17,827 nucleotides of DNA, from positions 1 to 17,827 of the forward strand of contig CAZBZG010000072.1 in NCBI GenBank assembly GCA_964496245.1, written 5' to 3'. Of the stretch, positions 7,054-13,465 are shown one piece after another; the first letter of the stretch is position 1, and each line of letters opens with the position of its first letter. The notes beneath the pieces were generated by a model that saw only the letters and a program-made list of their open reading frames with translations, was not told the origin of the DNA and searched no databases. A program made the position numbers and the translations under genes. The DNA comes from CAZBZG01 sp964496245. Lineage in GTDB: Bacteria > Planctomycetota > SZUA-567.

Positions 7054-7782
7054 CTACTTCATCCGCAGGGTCTTCTTCTGCTGGGCGACGAGGTCCGCGA
7101 TCCCGCGGGCAGCCAGATTCTTGAGGGTGCCCAGCTGGCGCTGGGTGAACGGCTCGGTCTCGGCCGTGCCCTGGATCTCCACGAAACGGCCCGATGCGGT
7201 CATCACGACGTTCATGTCGACCGCGGCTCGAGCGTCTTCGTCGTAGCACAGATCGAGCGTAGGCGTGCCGTCGACGAGCCCGACGCTGATGGCCGCCACG
7301 AGTTCGCGCAGGGGAAGCGCATCAAGGGATCGGTGTTGCCGCAGCCAGCGAAGCGCGTCCACGAGCGCGACCATGCCGCCCGTGACGGCCGCGCACCGGG
7401 TGCCGCCGTCGGCCTGGAGTACGTCGCAGTCGATCACGATGGAGACGGGAGGAAGCTGGTCGAGCGCGACGGCAGCGCGCAGAGCGCGGCCGATCAAGCG
7501 GCTGATCTCGAGACTCCGGCCGTCGGGCCGTCCGCGGCGCGACTCGCGCGCGCGCCGGGTGAGAGTACTCCGCGGCAGCATGGCGTATTCGGCCGTGACC
7601 CACCCCTGTCCGGCTCCGCGCAGGAAGTCCGGCACCTGGTCCTCGACGCTCGCGTTGCAGAGGACGCGCGTGCGGCCCATCTCGATCAGAACCGATCCTT
7701 CCGCGTAATCGGTGTAGCGGCGCCGCAGGCGCACGGGCCGGAGGCGCTGGGCGCTGGTGGTGGTGGGACGGCGGGACCCCAT
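7054..7782 (-). CDS. rph: Ribonuclease PH
   Basis: RNase PH is a phosphate-dependent 3'-to-5' exoribonuclease that trims tRNA 3' ends, working as a hexameric ring. The 242-residue length fits. Family signatures are GRSLEISRLIGRALRA (88-103), which includes phosphate-binding arginines, CDVLQADGGTRCAAVTG (119-135), and the acidic LDLCYDEDARAAVDMNVVMT segment, which carries the metal-binding aspartates. ATG 7782 lies two bases after the regulator's stop, with GAGGAG about 11 bases upstream, so an earlier in-frame start overlapping the regulator is unlikely. The first ten residues are a short basic extension before the usual start of the fold. It is co-transcribed with rdgB. Confidence 0.95.
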   Translation of the reverse strand: MGSRRPTTTSAQRLRPVRLRRRYTDYAEGSVLIEMGRTRVLCNASVEDQVPDFLRGAGQGWVTAEYAMLPRSTLTRRARESRRGRPDGRSLEISRLIGRALRAAVALDQLPPVSIVIDCDVLQADGGTRCAAVTGGMVALVDALRWLRQHRSLDALPLRELVAAISVGLVDGTPTLDLCYDEDARAAVDMNVVMTASGRFVEIQGTAETEPFTQRQLGTLKNLAARGIADLVAQQKKTLRMK

Positions 7783-7784
7783 GA

Positions 7785-8846
7785 TCAGCCGATCTCCTCG
7801 CGGAGGCGGATGATGCGTTCCCGGCGCGAGCGATTCTCCAGGAGAATCTCGAGAAAGGCGTCGACGAGGTCGGGGTCGAACTGGGTGGCGCGGCACCGCA
7901 GAAGCTCCTTGCGGGCTTCCTGCTCGTTCATCGGGTCGTGGTAGGAACGCGAACTGGTCATGGCGTCGTAAGAGTCGGCGATGCAGAGGATGCGGGCGCC
8001 CATGGGGATGCGATCGCCCTTGATGCCGTCCGGGTACCCCTCGCCGTCCCATCGTTCGTGGTGGTGACGGATGTCGCGAATGATGACCCGGAGCTCCTCG
8101 ATGGGTTCGAGGATGGCGCTGGCGATCAGGGGGTGGCGCTTGACGGCCTCGTACTCGAAGTTGGTCAGTCCGCCGGCCTTGTTGAGCACCGACTCCTTGA
8201 TGCCGATCTTCCCGAAGTCGTGAAGGATGCCGGCCATCTGGATGAGCTCGAGCTGCCGCTGGTTGTAGCCCGCGTGCTTGGCGATCTGGCGGGCGTACTT
8301 CGCAACCTTCTCGCTGTGGAACTTCGTGTACGGATCCTTTGCCTCGAGCACCTTGGCCATGACCTGGAGAATGTTGACGAAAAGCGCCTGATTCCGGCGA
8401 TGGGATTCCTGGACCTGGCGGCTGTAGAGACGGCGGGTCAGGATCCGCTCACACTTGAGAAAGAGCACCTCCATTTCGATGGGCTTGACGAGATACTCCT
8501 CCACCGAACCACTTTTGAGTGCGGAGATGATCGATTCGGTCTGGCCGATCGCGCTGATGACCACGATGGGAACGTCCATGGATTGGCAGAGGGTCTGATA
8601 GACCTCTCGTCCCGACGTATCGCCGGGCAGCCGCAGGTCGAGGAGGATGAGGTCGTACGGAGCGTTGCTGCGAAGGGCCTCGGTCACGCGGTCCAGGGCC
8701 TCGTTGCCGGTGACGACCGAGTCGACGCGTTTGTAGCCCTCGGCGAGGAATCGCCGCTGGATGAGTTCGGCCATATCTACGTCGTCATCCACGATCAGGA
8801 CGCGCGACGTGTGAAGCAGCTTGTAGAAGTCCTCATGCGTCGACAT
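7785..8846 (-). CDS. Response regulator with HD-GYP phosphodiesterase domain
   Basis: This 353-residue protein joins a receiver domain (about residues 14-135) to an HD-GYP domain (about 160-340). The receiver keeps acidic Asp20-22, the phosphoacceptor Asp70 (LILLDLRLPG), Ser98 and Lys121. The output domain keeps HD at 209-210 with GK at 212-213, His238, His262-His263, the HHHERWDGEGYPDG motif (261-274) and Asp291. These are the metal-binding and GYP residues of active enzymes that hydrolyse cyclic-di-GMP. Phosphorylation by an unlinked histidine kinase probably controls it, since no kinase gene is adjacent. It lies 11 bases after argF, with AGGAA eight bases before the start. A regulator in an arginine and RNA-processing operon is unusual. 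The domain call is firm; substrate and activity are inferred. Confidence 0.93.
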   Translation of the reverse strand: MSTHEDFYKLLHTSRVLIVDDDVDMAELIQRRFLAEGYKRVDSVVTGNEALDRVTEALRSNAPYDLILLDLRLPGDTSGREVYQTLCQSMDVPIVVISAIGQTESIISALKSGSVEEYLVKPIEMEVLFLKCERILTRRLYSRQVQESHRRNQALFVNILQVMAKVLEAKDPYTKFHSEKVAKYARQIAKHAGYNQRQLELIQMAGILHDFGKIGIKESVLNKAGGLTNFEYEAVKRHPLIASAILEPIEELRVIIRDIRHHHERWDGEGYPDGIKGDRIPMGARILCIADSYDAMTSSRSYHDPMNEQEARKELLRCRATQFDPDLVDAFLEILLENRSRRERIIRLREEIG

Positions 8847-8857
8847 GCAGGCGGTTC

Positions 8858-9778
8858 CTAGTTGACGTCTGCCACGAGGATCGTGAGCAGGGCACGGTTG
8901 AGGTGCATGCGGTTCTCGGCTTGGTCCAACACGACCGAACGGGAACTCTCGAGGACATCGTCGGTGATCTCCTCCCCCCGGTGGGCGGGCAGGCAATGCA
9001 TGACGAGTGCGTCGTCCGGCGCCCCGGCGAGGAGCGCGGCATTCATCTGATACGGAGCGAATTGCTTCCTGCGCTCTTCGGCCTCGTCTTCCTGTCCCAT
9101 GCTGGCCCAGACGTCGGTATAGACGGCCGCAGCCTCGCGGACGGCTTGGGCCGGATCCGGGGTGATCGTGATCCGGCAGCCGGGACAGTCGCTGCGGAGC
9201 GTCTCCACGAAAGACGAAGACAATTCGTAGCCTTCGGGGCTGGCGATGGCGAAGGGGATCTCGAGCTTGGCGCAGGCCGCGGCCAGACTGCGGGCGACGT
9301 TGTTCCCGTCGCCCACGAAGGCGAGTGTCCGGTCGGCGAGCGTGCCCAGGTGTTCGCGGAGCGTGAGCATGTCGGCCATCGCCTGGGTGGGGTGGTTGTA
9401 GTCCGAGAGGGCGTTGATCACGGGGACCGAACTCCACGCGGCGAAGGTCGTGATGACGTCGTGGGAGAAGGCGCGGATGGAGATGGCGTCCACGTAGCGG
9501 CTGAGCACGCGCGCCTGGTCGGCCAGGCTCTCGCGGGCCTCGGGCGGGCGACCGTTCGTGCTGAGGAAGAGGGCGCTGCCGCCGAGGCTCACCGCGGCCG
9601 CCTCGAGACTCACACGCGTGCGCAACGACGGCTTTTCAAAGAGCAGTCCGAGGATGCGTCCTGTCAGAGGGCGGTCCGGAATCCCGTCGCGCCGGCGGGC
9701 CTTGAGCGCGGCCGCCCGTTCGAGTACGTAGGCGAGCTCGTCCGGCGTGTGGTCCAGGATGTCGATGAAGTGCTTCAC
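8858..9778 (-). CDS. argF: Ornithine carbamoyltransferase
   Basis: ArgF condenses ornithine with carbamoyl phosphate to give citrulline in arginine synthesis. The 306-residue length is standard. The carbamoyl-phosphate loop is EKPSLRTR (48-55), with Leu where STRT is the commoner form. HPTQ is at 129-132. The DVWASMGQE stretch (222-230) and HCLPAHRGEE (261-270) form the ornithine side of the site and identify it as OTCase rather than aspartate carbamoyltransferase. It starts with GTG, overlapping the argD stop by four bases (GTGA), which implies coupled translation. An N-acetyl- or N-succinylornithine variant cannot be fully excluded by eye, but argB and argD beside it support the ordinary pathway. 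Confidence 0.93.
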   Translation of the reverse strand: MKHFIDILDHTPDELAYVLERAAALKARRRDGIPDRPLTGRILGLLFEKPSLRTRVSLEAAAVSLGGSALFLSTNGRPPEARESLADQARVLSRYVDAISIRAFSHDVITTFAAWSSVPVINALSDYNHPTQAMADMLTLREHLGTLADRTLAFVGDGNNVARSLAAACAKLEIPFAIASPEGYELSSSFVETLRSDCPGCRITITPDPAQAVREAAAVYTDVWASMGQEDEAEERRKQFAPYQMNAALLAGAPDDALVMHCLPAHRGEEITDDVLESSRSVVLDQAENRMHLNRALLTILVADVN

Positions 9779-10974
9779 GAAGAGGGGTCCTCCGTGCGAA
9801 TGGCCCGGGCCAGGCAGTCGCCGAAGATATCGAAGCCCTGCTCCAGCTCCTTCTGGGTCACGTTGAAGGCGGGCAGCATGCGCACCACGTTGCGATGGGT
9901 GCAGTTCAGGAGCAGGCCGTGTTCGCGGCAGTCGGTGATCACGGTGTCACCGGGGAAGCGCAACTGGATACCTACCATGAAGCCTACCCGACGAACCTGC
10001 TCGATGCCACCGGTTTTCTCAGAAAGCGCGGCCGATGTCCGGTCGATCCAGGGGCCGAGGCGAGCGATGTTTTCCAGAAGATGCTCGGCCTCGATCGCCT
10101 GCCAGGTCGCAATGCCTGCGGCGCAGCCCACCGCGTTGCCGCCGAAGGTGCTCGCGTGGGTGCCCGGCTTGAGGCTCGGGGCGATGTCGGGTTTGGCCAT
10201 CACCACCCCCATGGGCATGCCGCCGGCGAGCGCCTTGGCCGAGGTGAGGATGTCGGGGATGACCCCGAACTGCTGGTACCCGAACCATGTGCCCAGACGC
10301 GCGGGGGTGGTCTGGACCTCGTCGAAGATGAGCAGCATACCCGTTTCATCGCACAAACGCCGAAGGTCCTGAAGGAATTGCAGCGTGCAGGGGTATACGC
10401 CGCCCTCGCCCTGGACCGGTTCCACGAGGATTCCGCAGGTCGCCTCGTCGACGAGCGCCCGGACGGAATCGATGTCGTTCAGCCGGGCGTAGGCGAAGCC
10501 GGGCAGGAGCGGCCCGAGCCCACGCTGGTAGTGGGGCTGGCCCGTGGCGGTGATCGTTGCGTAGCTGCGGCCGTGGAAGGAGTTCTCGAAGCTGATGAAC
10601 TTGTGGCGGGGCTGACAGTGGAGCCGGGCGAGCTTGATGGCGCCTTCGTTGGCCTCGGCCCCGGAGTTGGCGAAGAAGCACTGGTGGCCGTCGGCCCGCA
10701 CGGAGAGCATCTCCGCGAAGCGGCCCTGCTCCTCGGTGTAGTAGTTGTTCGGCATGTGGAAGAGCTTCTCGACCTGCGCCCGCACAGCTTCCGCGACGCG
10801 CGGATGGCAGTGGCCCAGGCCCGAGACGCCCCAGCCCGGGAAGAGGTCGAGGTACTTGCGGCCGTCGGCGTCCCAGACCCAGCTTCCCTGGCCCCGGATC
10901 ACGGCCACGGGGTGTCGCGTGTAGTTCGGAATCACGTACTGATCGAAGAGCGATTGGATCGTCGCGTTGCTCAT
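9775..10974 (-). CDS. argD: Acetylornithine aminotransferase
   Basis: ArgD is a class-III PLP aminotransferase that makes N-acetylornithine from N-acetylglutamate semialdehyde with glutamate as donor. This 399-residue version has NSGAEANE (103-110), SFHGR (133-137), DEVQ (218-221) with Asp218 contacting the cofactor nitrogen, the PLP lysine Lys247 (TSAKALAGGMP) and THASTFGGN (272-280). After DEVQ it reads TTPARLGTWF rather than the usual TGMGRTG, which makes it a somewhat divergent member. ATG 10974 is chosen because GAGGTG (plus-strand 10983-10988) is eight bases upstream. The in-frame GTG at 10983 would overlap that site. The gene follows argB by 15 bases. It could also serve succinyl-diaminopimelate in lysine synthesis, as some ArgD enzymes do. 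Confidence 0.92.
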   Translation of the reverse strand: MSNATIQSLFDQYVIPNYTRHPVAVIRGQGSWVWDADGRKYLDLFPGWGVSGLGHCHPRVAEAVRAQVEKLFHMPNNYYTEEQGRFAEMLSVRADGHQCFFANSGAEANEGAIKLARLHCQPRHKFISFENSFHGRSYATITATGQPHYQRGLGPLLPGFAYARLNDIDSVRALVDEATCGILVEPVQGEGGVYPCTLQFLQDLRRLCDETGMLLIFDEVQTTPARLGTWFGYQQFGVIPDILTSAKALAGGMPMGVVMAKPDIAPSLKPGTHASTFGGNAVGCAAGIATWQAIEAEHLLENIARLGPWIDRTSAALSEKTGGIEQVRRVGFMVGIQLRFPGDTVITDCREHGLLLNCTHRNVVRMLPAFNVTQKELEQGFDIFGDCLARAIRTEDPSS

Positions 10975-10982
10975 GGGCTTCA

Positions 10983-10988
10983 CACCTC
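10983..10988 (-). promoter_or_regulatory. Ribosome binding site fixing the argD start
   Basis: On the minus strand GAGGTG sits eight bases before ATG 10974. The upstream in-frame GTG at 10983 overlaps this site, so it cannot use it. This settles the start three codons in. Confidence 0.5.
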
Positions 10989-10989
10989 G

Positions 10990-11871
10990 CTAAAGAACGA
11001 TTTCCGTTCCCACGCCCCGCTCGGTGAAGATCTCCAGCAGCAGGGCGTGGGCCTGGGCCCCAGGTACGATATGGGCTTTGCGTACGCCACCGTCCAGGGC
11101 GTGGCAGCAGGCTTCCACCTTGGGGATCATGCCGCCGTCGATCACCCCGTCCCGGATCAGCCGTCGAATCTGGCTTTCGGTCAGGTGAGGGCAGAGGGAC
11201 GTGTGGTCCCCCTTCTTCTCGTAGATGCCGGGGATGTCCGAAAGGAATACGAGTTTCTCGGCCTCGAGTTCGCGCGCGATCAGGGCGCTGGCATTGTCCC
11301 CGTTCACGTTGTAGAGGGTCGGGTCGGTGCCGTCAGCCGAACAGGCGACCGGAGCGATGAGCGGGATGGCGCGGCGTTCGAGGATGCGCGCCAGCCGGGT
11401 ATCCTCGATATCCACGGGATCTCCCACGCAGCCCAGGTCGGATTCCGGGTGGTCGGGGAGTGTCTTCTTGACCGCGCGGAGAAAGCCGTGGTCGCGGCCG
11501 TTCAGCAGTTCGCCCTGTCCACCGCAGTTGTGCAGAATCTCGAGCAGTTCGCGTCCCACGGTGTCGATGAGCACCTGGCTGACGAGGTCCATGGCGTCGG
11601 GCGGGGTCACACGCTGCCCCTGGATAAACGTAGGCGTGAGGCCGCGGGCGGCCATGGCTTCGGAGATCCGTTTGCCGCCACCGTAGACCACGAGCGGACG
11701 GATGCCCACGGTGAGCATGAAGTCGATATCTGTGAACAGGCCCCGCAGGGATTCCGGATCGCTTTGGGCGCTACCGCCGAGCTTGATTACAACGAATTTA
11801 CCAGCAAACGCCTTGATGTAGGGCAGGGCTTCGATCAGGGTGCTGGATTTGCGGACAGCTTCGTCGATCAA
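10990..11871 (-). CDS. argB: Acetylglutamate kinase
   Basis: ArgB phosphorylates N-acetylglutamate, the second step of arginine synthesis. The 293-residue protein shows the amino-acid-kinase fold: VVIKLGGSA (27-35) with Lys30 at the phosphate site, GGGK (64-67), YNVNGDNASA (187-196) and GGMIPKV (246-252). The N-terminal extension with LIEALPYIKAF is characteristic of the arginine-inhibited hexameric type, so end-product feedback is likely. The start is TTG 11871, with GGAGGA about 10 bases upstream. No better in-frame ATG or GTG was seen between the promoter and this point. It is the first gene of the seven-gene minus-strand run. A rare TTG start may keep its translation low. Confidence 0.93.
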   Translation of the reverse strand: MIDEAVRKSSTLIEALPYIKAFAGKFVVIKLGGSAQSDPESLRGLFTDIDFMLTVGIRPLVVYGGGKRISEAMAARGLTPTFIQGQRVTPPDAMDLVSQVLIDTVGRELLEILHNCGGQGELLNGRDHGFLRAVKKTLPDHPESDLGCVGDPVDIEDTRLARILERRAIPLIAPVACSADGTDPTLYNVNGDNASALIARELEAEKLVFLSDIPGIYEKKGDHTSLCPHLTESQIRRLIRDGVIDGGMIPKVEACCHALDGGVRKAHIVPGAQAHALLLEIFTERGVGTEIVL

Positions 11872-11887
11872 GGGTGAGCGGTCCTCC

Positions 11888-11908
11888 GCTGTAAAGGGAT
11901 GATACAGC
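11888..11908 (-). promoter_or_regulatory. Leader hairpin just before the argB ribosome binding site
   Basis: GCTGTA (11888-11893) and TACAGC (11903-11908) are perfect complements around a nine-base loop. On the minus strand the stem ends at, and shares one base with, the GGAGG that serves argB. With the predicted promoter, it would form at the very 5' end of the message. It could modulate ribosome access or RNA stability. Confidence 0.35.
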
Positions 11909-11949
11909 TTGACACAGCGTAGGCGAAATGCGGAGGCCTGTCAAGCTGT
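11904..11949. repeat. 11-bp perfect inverted repeat between divergent genes
   Basis: ACAGCTTGACA (11904-11914) and TGTCAAGCTGT (11939-11949) are exact reverse complements separated by 24 bases. Each arm contains TTGACA, a perfect -35 hexamer, on opposite strands. No T-run follows either arm, so a terminator is unlikely. The arm centres are 35 bases apart, a little over three helical turns, which suits a dimeric regulator or a looped operator. It does not resemble an ArgR box. Confidence 0.6.
11916..11944 (-). promoter_or_regulatory. Candidate promoter of the arg-to-ROK operon
   Basis: On the minus strand, a perfect -35 TTGACA (plus-strand 11939-11944) is followed by 17 bases and TACGCT (11916-11921) as a weak -10 box. 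The start of transcription would be near 11909, about 38 bases before the TTG of argB. The -35 box lies in one arm of the inverted repeat, so a protein bound there would block it. Confidence 0.45.
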
Positions 11950-11975
11950 TTTCACGTAGCCCCTTTGGATACGTG

Positions 11976-12003
11976 TTGATAGAACCGCGGGGATGCGTAC
12001 AAT
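11976..12003 (+). promoter_or_regulatory. Promoter of the DUF502 gene
   Basis: A -35 box TTGATA (11976-11981), a 16-base spacer and a -10 box TACAAT (11998-12003) make a good sigma70-type promoter; both boxes match five of six positions. The -10 box is repeated 13 bases further on by a tandem duplication. Confidence 0.55.
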
Positions 12004-12016
12004 GGATGCGTACAAT
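11991..12016 (+). repeat. 13-bp tandem direct repeat carrying two -10 boxes
   Basis: GGATGCGTACAAT occurs twice without a gap (11991-12003 and 12004-12016). Each copy ends in TACAAT. The first is correctly spaced from TTGATA, whereas the second would be 29 bases away from it. Gain or loss of one unit would alter the leader or the promoter. Confidence 0.8.
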
Positions 12017-12025
12017 GAAGATGCG

Positions 12026-12043
12026 GCGCTGAAATGACAGCGC
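12026..12043 (+). promoter_or_regulatory. Leader hairpin before the DUF502 ribosome binding site
   Basis: GCGCTG (12026-12031) pairs with CAGCGC (12038-12043) around a six-base loop. It ends three bases before GGAGG (12047-12051) and would lie near the 5' end of the message. A role in stability or translation is possible. Confidence 0.35.
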
Positions 12044-12046
12044 TTT

Positions 12047-12051
12047 GGAGG
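12047..12051 (+). promoter_or_regulatory. Ribosome binding site deciding the DUF502 start
   Basis: GGAGG lies 10 bases before ATG 12062 but only one base before ATG 12053. The later ATG is therefore preferred. Confidence 0.45.
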
Positions 12052-12061
12052 CATGCTGCAC

Positions 12062-12760
12062 ATGCGGCGGATCCTCAATGCACTCAAGCGAAATCTCGCT
12101 GCCGGCATGCTCGTGCTCGTGCCGGCGGGGGTTTCGGCCTGGCTGGTGGTGTTCCTGTGGAACGCCATTGACAGGCCGCTCCGGGAGCTGTTCAGGGATC
12201 ACAACCTGGCCGAGCTCTCGCGGCTTCCGGGGCTGGGGCTGGTCGGCGCGCTCATGCTGATCTTCGTGGTGGGGCTGCTCACCCGGACGCTGTTCGGGCG
12301 GGCCTTGATCCAGGTGGGGGAGGCGGTCATGTCCCGGGTGCCGATTGTCGGCACCGTGTATTCCGGACTCAAGCAAGTGATGGAAGCGCTGCTCTCGGGG
12401 TCCTCGGGCGCATTCCGGCAGGCCGTGCTGATCGAGTATCCGCGCAAGGGCCTCTGGTCCGTGGCGTTTGTCACTGCTCCGGCGGACGGGGCGCCCGCTG
12501 AAGTGACCGGAGGCGACAAGGACAGCATCTACTGCTTCGTGCCCACCACTCCCAATCCCACGAGCGGCTATCTCCTGCTCCTGCGGCGCAAGGATACCGT
12601 GCCGTTGGACATGACCGTGGACGAGGCCGTGAAGCTGGTGATCAGCGGAGGCATTCTGCAGCGGCCCAAGGTCGCGCTGAAGGGGTCTGACAAGGCGTCG
12701 TCGCAGTTATCGGACGGTTTTCCTGAAAGCAGGGCGGACGAAAAGGGAATTAACCATTGA
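12062..12760 (+). CDS. DUF502 family inner-membrane protein
   Basis: This 232-residue protein matches the DUF502 family, whose biochemical role is unknown. Two membrane helices are evident at about residues 13-35 and 57-77, separated by a short polar segment. The family stretch SRVPIVGTVYSGLKQV follows at 91-106. A soluble domain then contains IEYPRKGLWSVAFVT (124-138) and the proline/threonine segment VPTTPNPTSGYLLLL, both typical of the family. The charged C-terminal tail is poorly conserved. The start is ATG 12062; ATG 12053 is too close to the ribosome binding site. It is divergent from argB and has its own promoter. The gap to the next gene is 114 bases, so co-transcription is possible. 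Confidence 0.88.
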   Translation: MRRILNALKRNLAAGMLVLVPAGVSAWLVVFLWNAIDRPLRELFRDHNLAELSRLPGLGLVGALMLIFVVGLLTRTLFGRALIQVGEAVMSRVPIVGTVYSGLKQVMEALLSGSSGAFRQAVLIEYPRKGLWSVAFVTAPADGAPAEVTGGDKDSIYCFVPTTPNPTSGYLLLLRRKDTVPLDMTVDEAVKLVISGGILQRPKVALKGSDKASSQLSDGFPESRADEKGINH

Positions 12761-12874
12761 CAGGCCCTGCGCCTCTGCGTATCAAGAAGGCGTGGATCGA
12801 TAAGTGTTTAGTGGCATTCAGCTTGCCGGGGAGTGGGGCGCGGCCCTCAGGGAGCCTTTTGCAGGGGAGAGAGG
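12761..12874. other. 114-base intergenic gap
   Basis: I see no clear promoter, terminator or RNA in this gap. A short reading frame that begins TTG at 12757 runs through it into the next gene, but it has the composition of an out-of-frame shadow. The gap ends in AGGGGAG (12863-12869), the ribosome binding site of the lipoprotein gene. Confidence 0.4.
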
Positions 12875-13456
12875 ATGAAGAGCATGTACAGAGTGTGCAT
12901 TGCCGCCTGTGCCTGCGGCCTGCTGCTGGTCACGGGCTGCAAGACGCCGACCGAGAAGCGACTCGAAGCTGATCGGGACCGGCGCTTGCACGAGCGGCTG
13001 GATGACATCCAGACCCAGCTGCTGACCCTGCAGGAGAAGGAGCAGGCGCGGATGGCATCCGCCCAGCCAGCGCCTGTCCTCCGGCCGGTTGTGCCCGTGC
13101 GTGAGGAGCGTCCGACGGCGAGCGCGCCCACGCCCAAGAAGCGGTTGACCACGCTGTCCGAGCGCTACAATCTCAAGCCGGTCCGGCGGAGCAGCGCCAA
13201 GCGGTCCGCTTCGGCCAAGCCCAAGCCCAAGTCCTCCTACGCGAGTCTCCGGAAGAAACACGTCCGGGTGCCTGTGCCCGTCCGGATCATCCAGCAGAAG
13301 CTTGTTCAGGCCCAGTGCTCGCCCGGACCCATCGACGGGCGGATCGGCGCCAAGACCATCGCAGCCATCAAGACCTTCCAGCGTAAGCAGGGCCTCAAGG
13401 TGGACGGGATCGTAGGGCCCGTGACCTGGTCGAAACTCCGCGACATCGGCGGATGA
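12875..13456 (+). CDS. Lipoprotein with peptidoglycan-binding domain
   Basis: This 193-residue protein begins with a lipoprotein signal: a basic start, a hydrophobic core (residues 7-19) and a lipobox LVTGC ending at Cys22, the site of lipid attachment. Asp is absent after the Cys, so outer-membrane sorting is plausible if the usual Lol rule applies. Residues 27-60 are a charged coiled coil (lipoprotein trimerisation is possible), and 61-130 are a Pro/Lys/Ser-rich linker. Residues 137-190 form a PG_binding_1 domain (QQKLVQAQCSPGPIDGRIG then IKTFQRKQGLKVDGIVGPVTW) with its repeated DG-x-x-G turns. It probably tethers the envelope to the cell wall. ATG 12875 has AGGGGAG five bases upstream; ATG 12884 is an alternative. 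Confidence 0.87.
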   Translation: MKSMYRVCIAACACGLLLVTGCKTPTEKRLEADRDRRLHERLDDIQTQLLTLQEKEQARMASAQPAPVLRPVVPVREERPTASAPTPKKRLTTLSERYNLKPVRRSSAKRSASAKPKPKSSYASLRKKHVRVPVPVRIIQQKLVQAQCSPGPIDGRIGAKTIAAIKTFQRKQGLKVDGIVGPVTWSKLRDIGG

Positions 13457-13465
13457 GACGATCCC

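Noticed and set aside
5706..7124. 472-residue plus-strand frame opposite the ROK and rdgB genes
   Set aside because: Shadow of two enzymes with clear motifs on the other strand.
7785..9437. Upstream extension of the response regulator to 550 residues
   Set aside because: The added part is the out-of-frame reading of argF. The start at 8846 has its own ribosome site.
9895..11877. Long plus-strand frame of 660 residues opposite argD and argB
   Set aside because: Composition is Gly/Glu/Val/Arg-rich with no domain. It is a shadow of two clear enzymes on the minus strand.
11904..11949. Inverted repeat as an ArgR box or transposon end
   Set aside because: The sequence lacks the ArgR consensus, and there is no transposase or target duplication nearby.
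12757..12972. 71-residue frame starting TTG at 12757
   Set aside because: It overlaps the lipoprotein gene out of frame, has no ribosome binding site and shows no motif.
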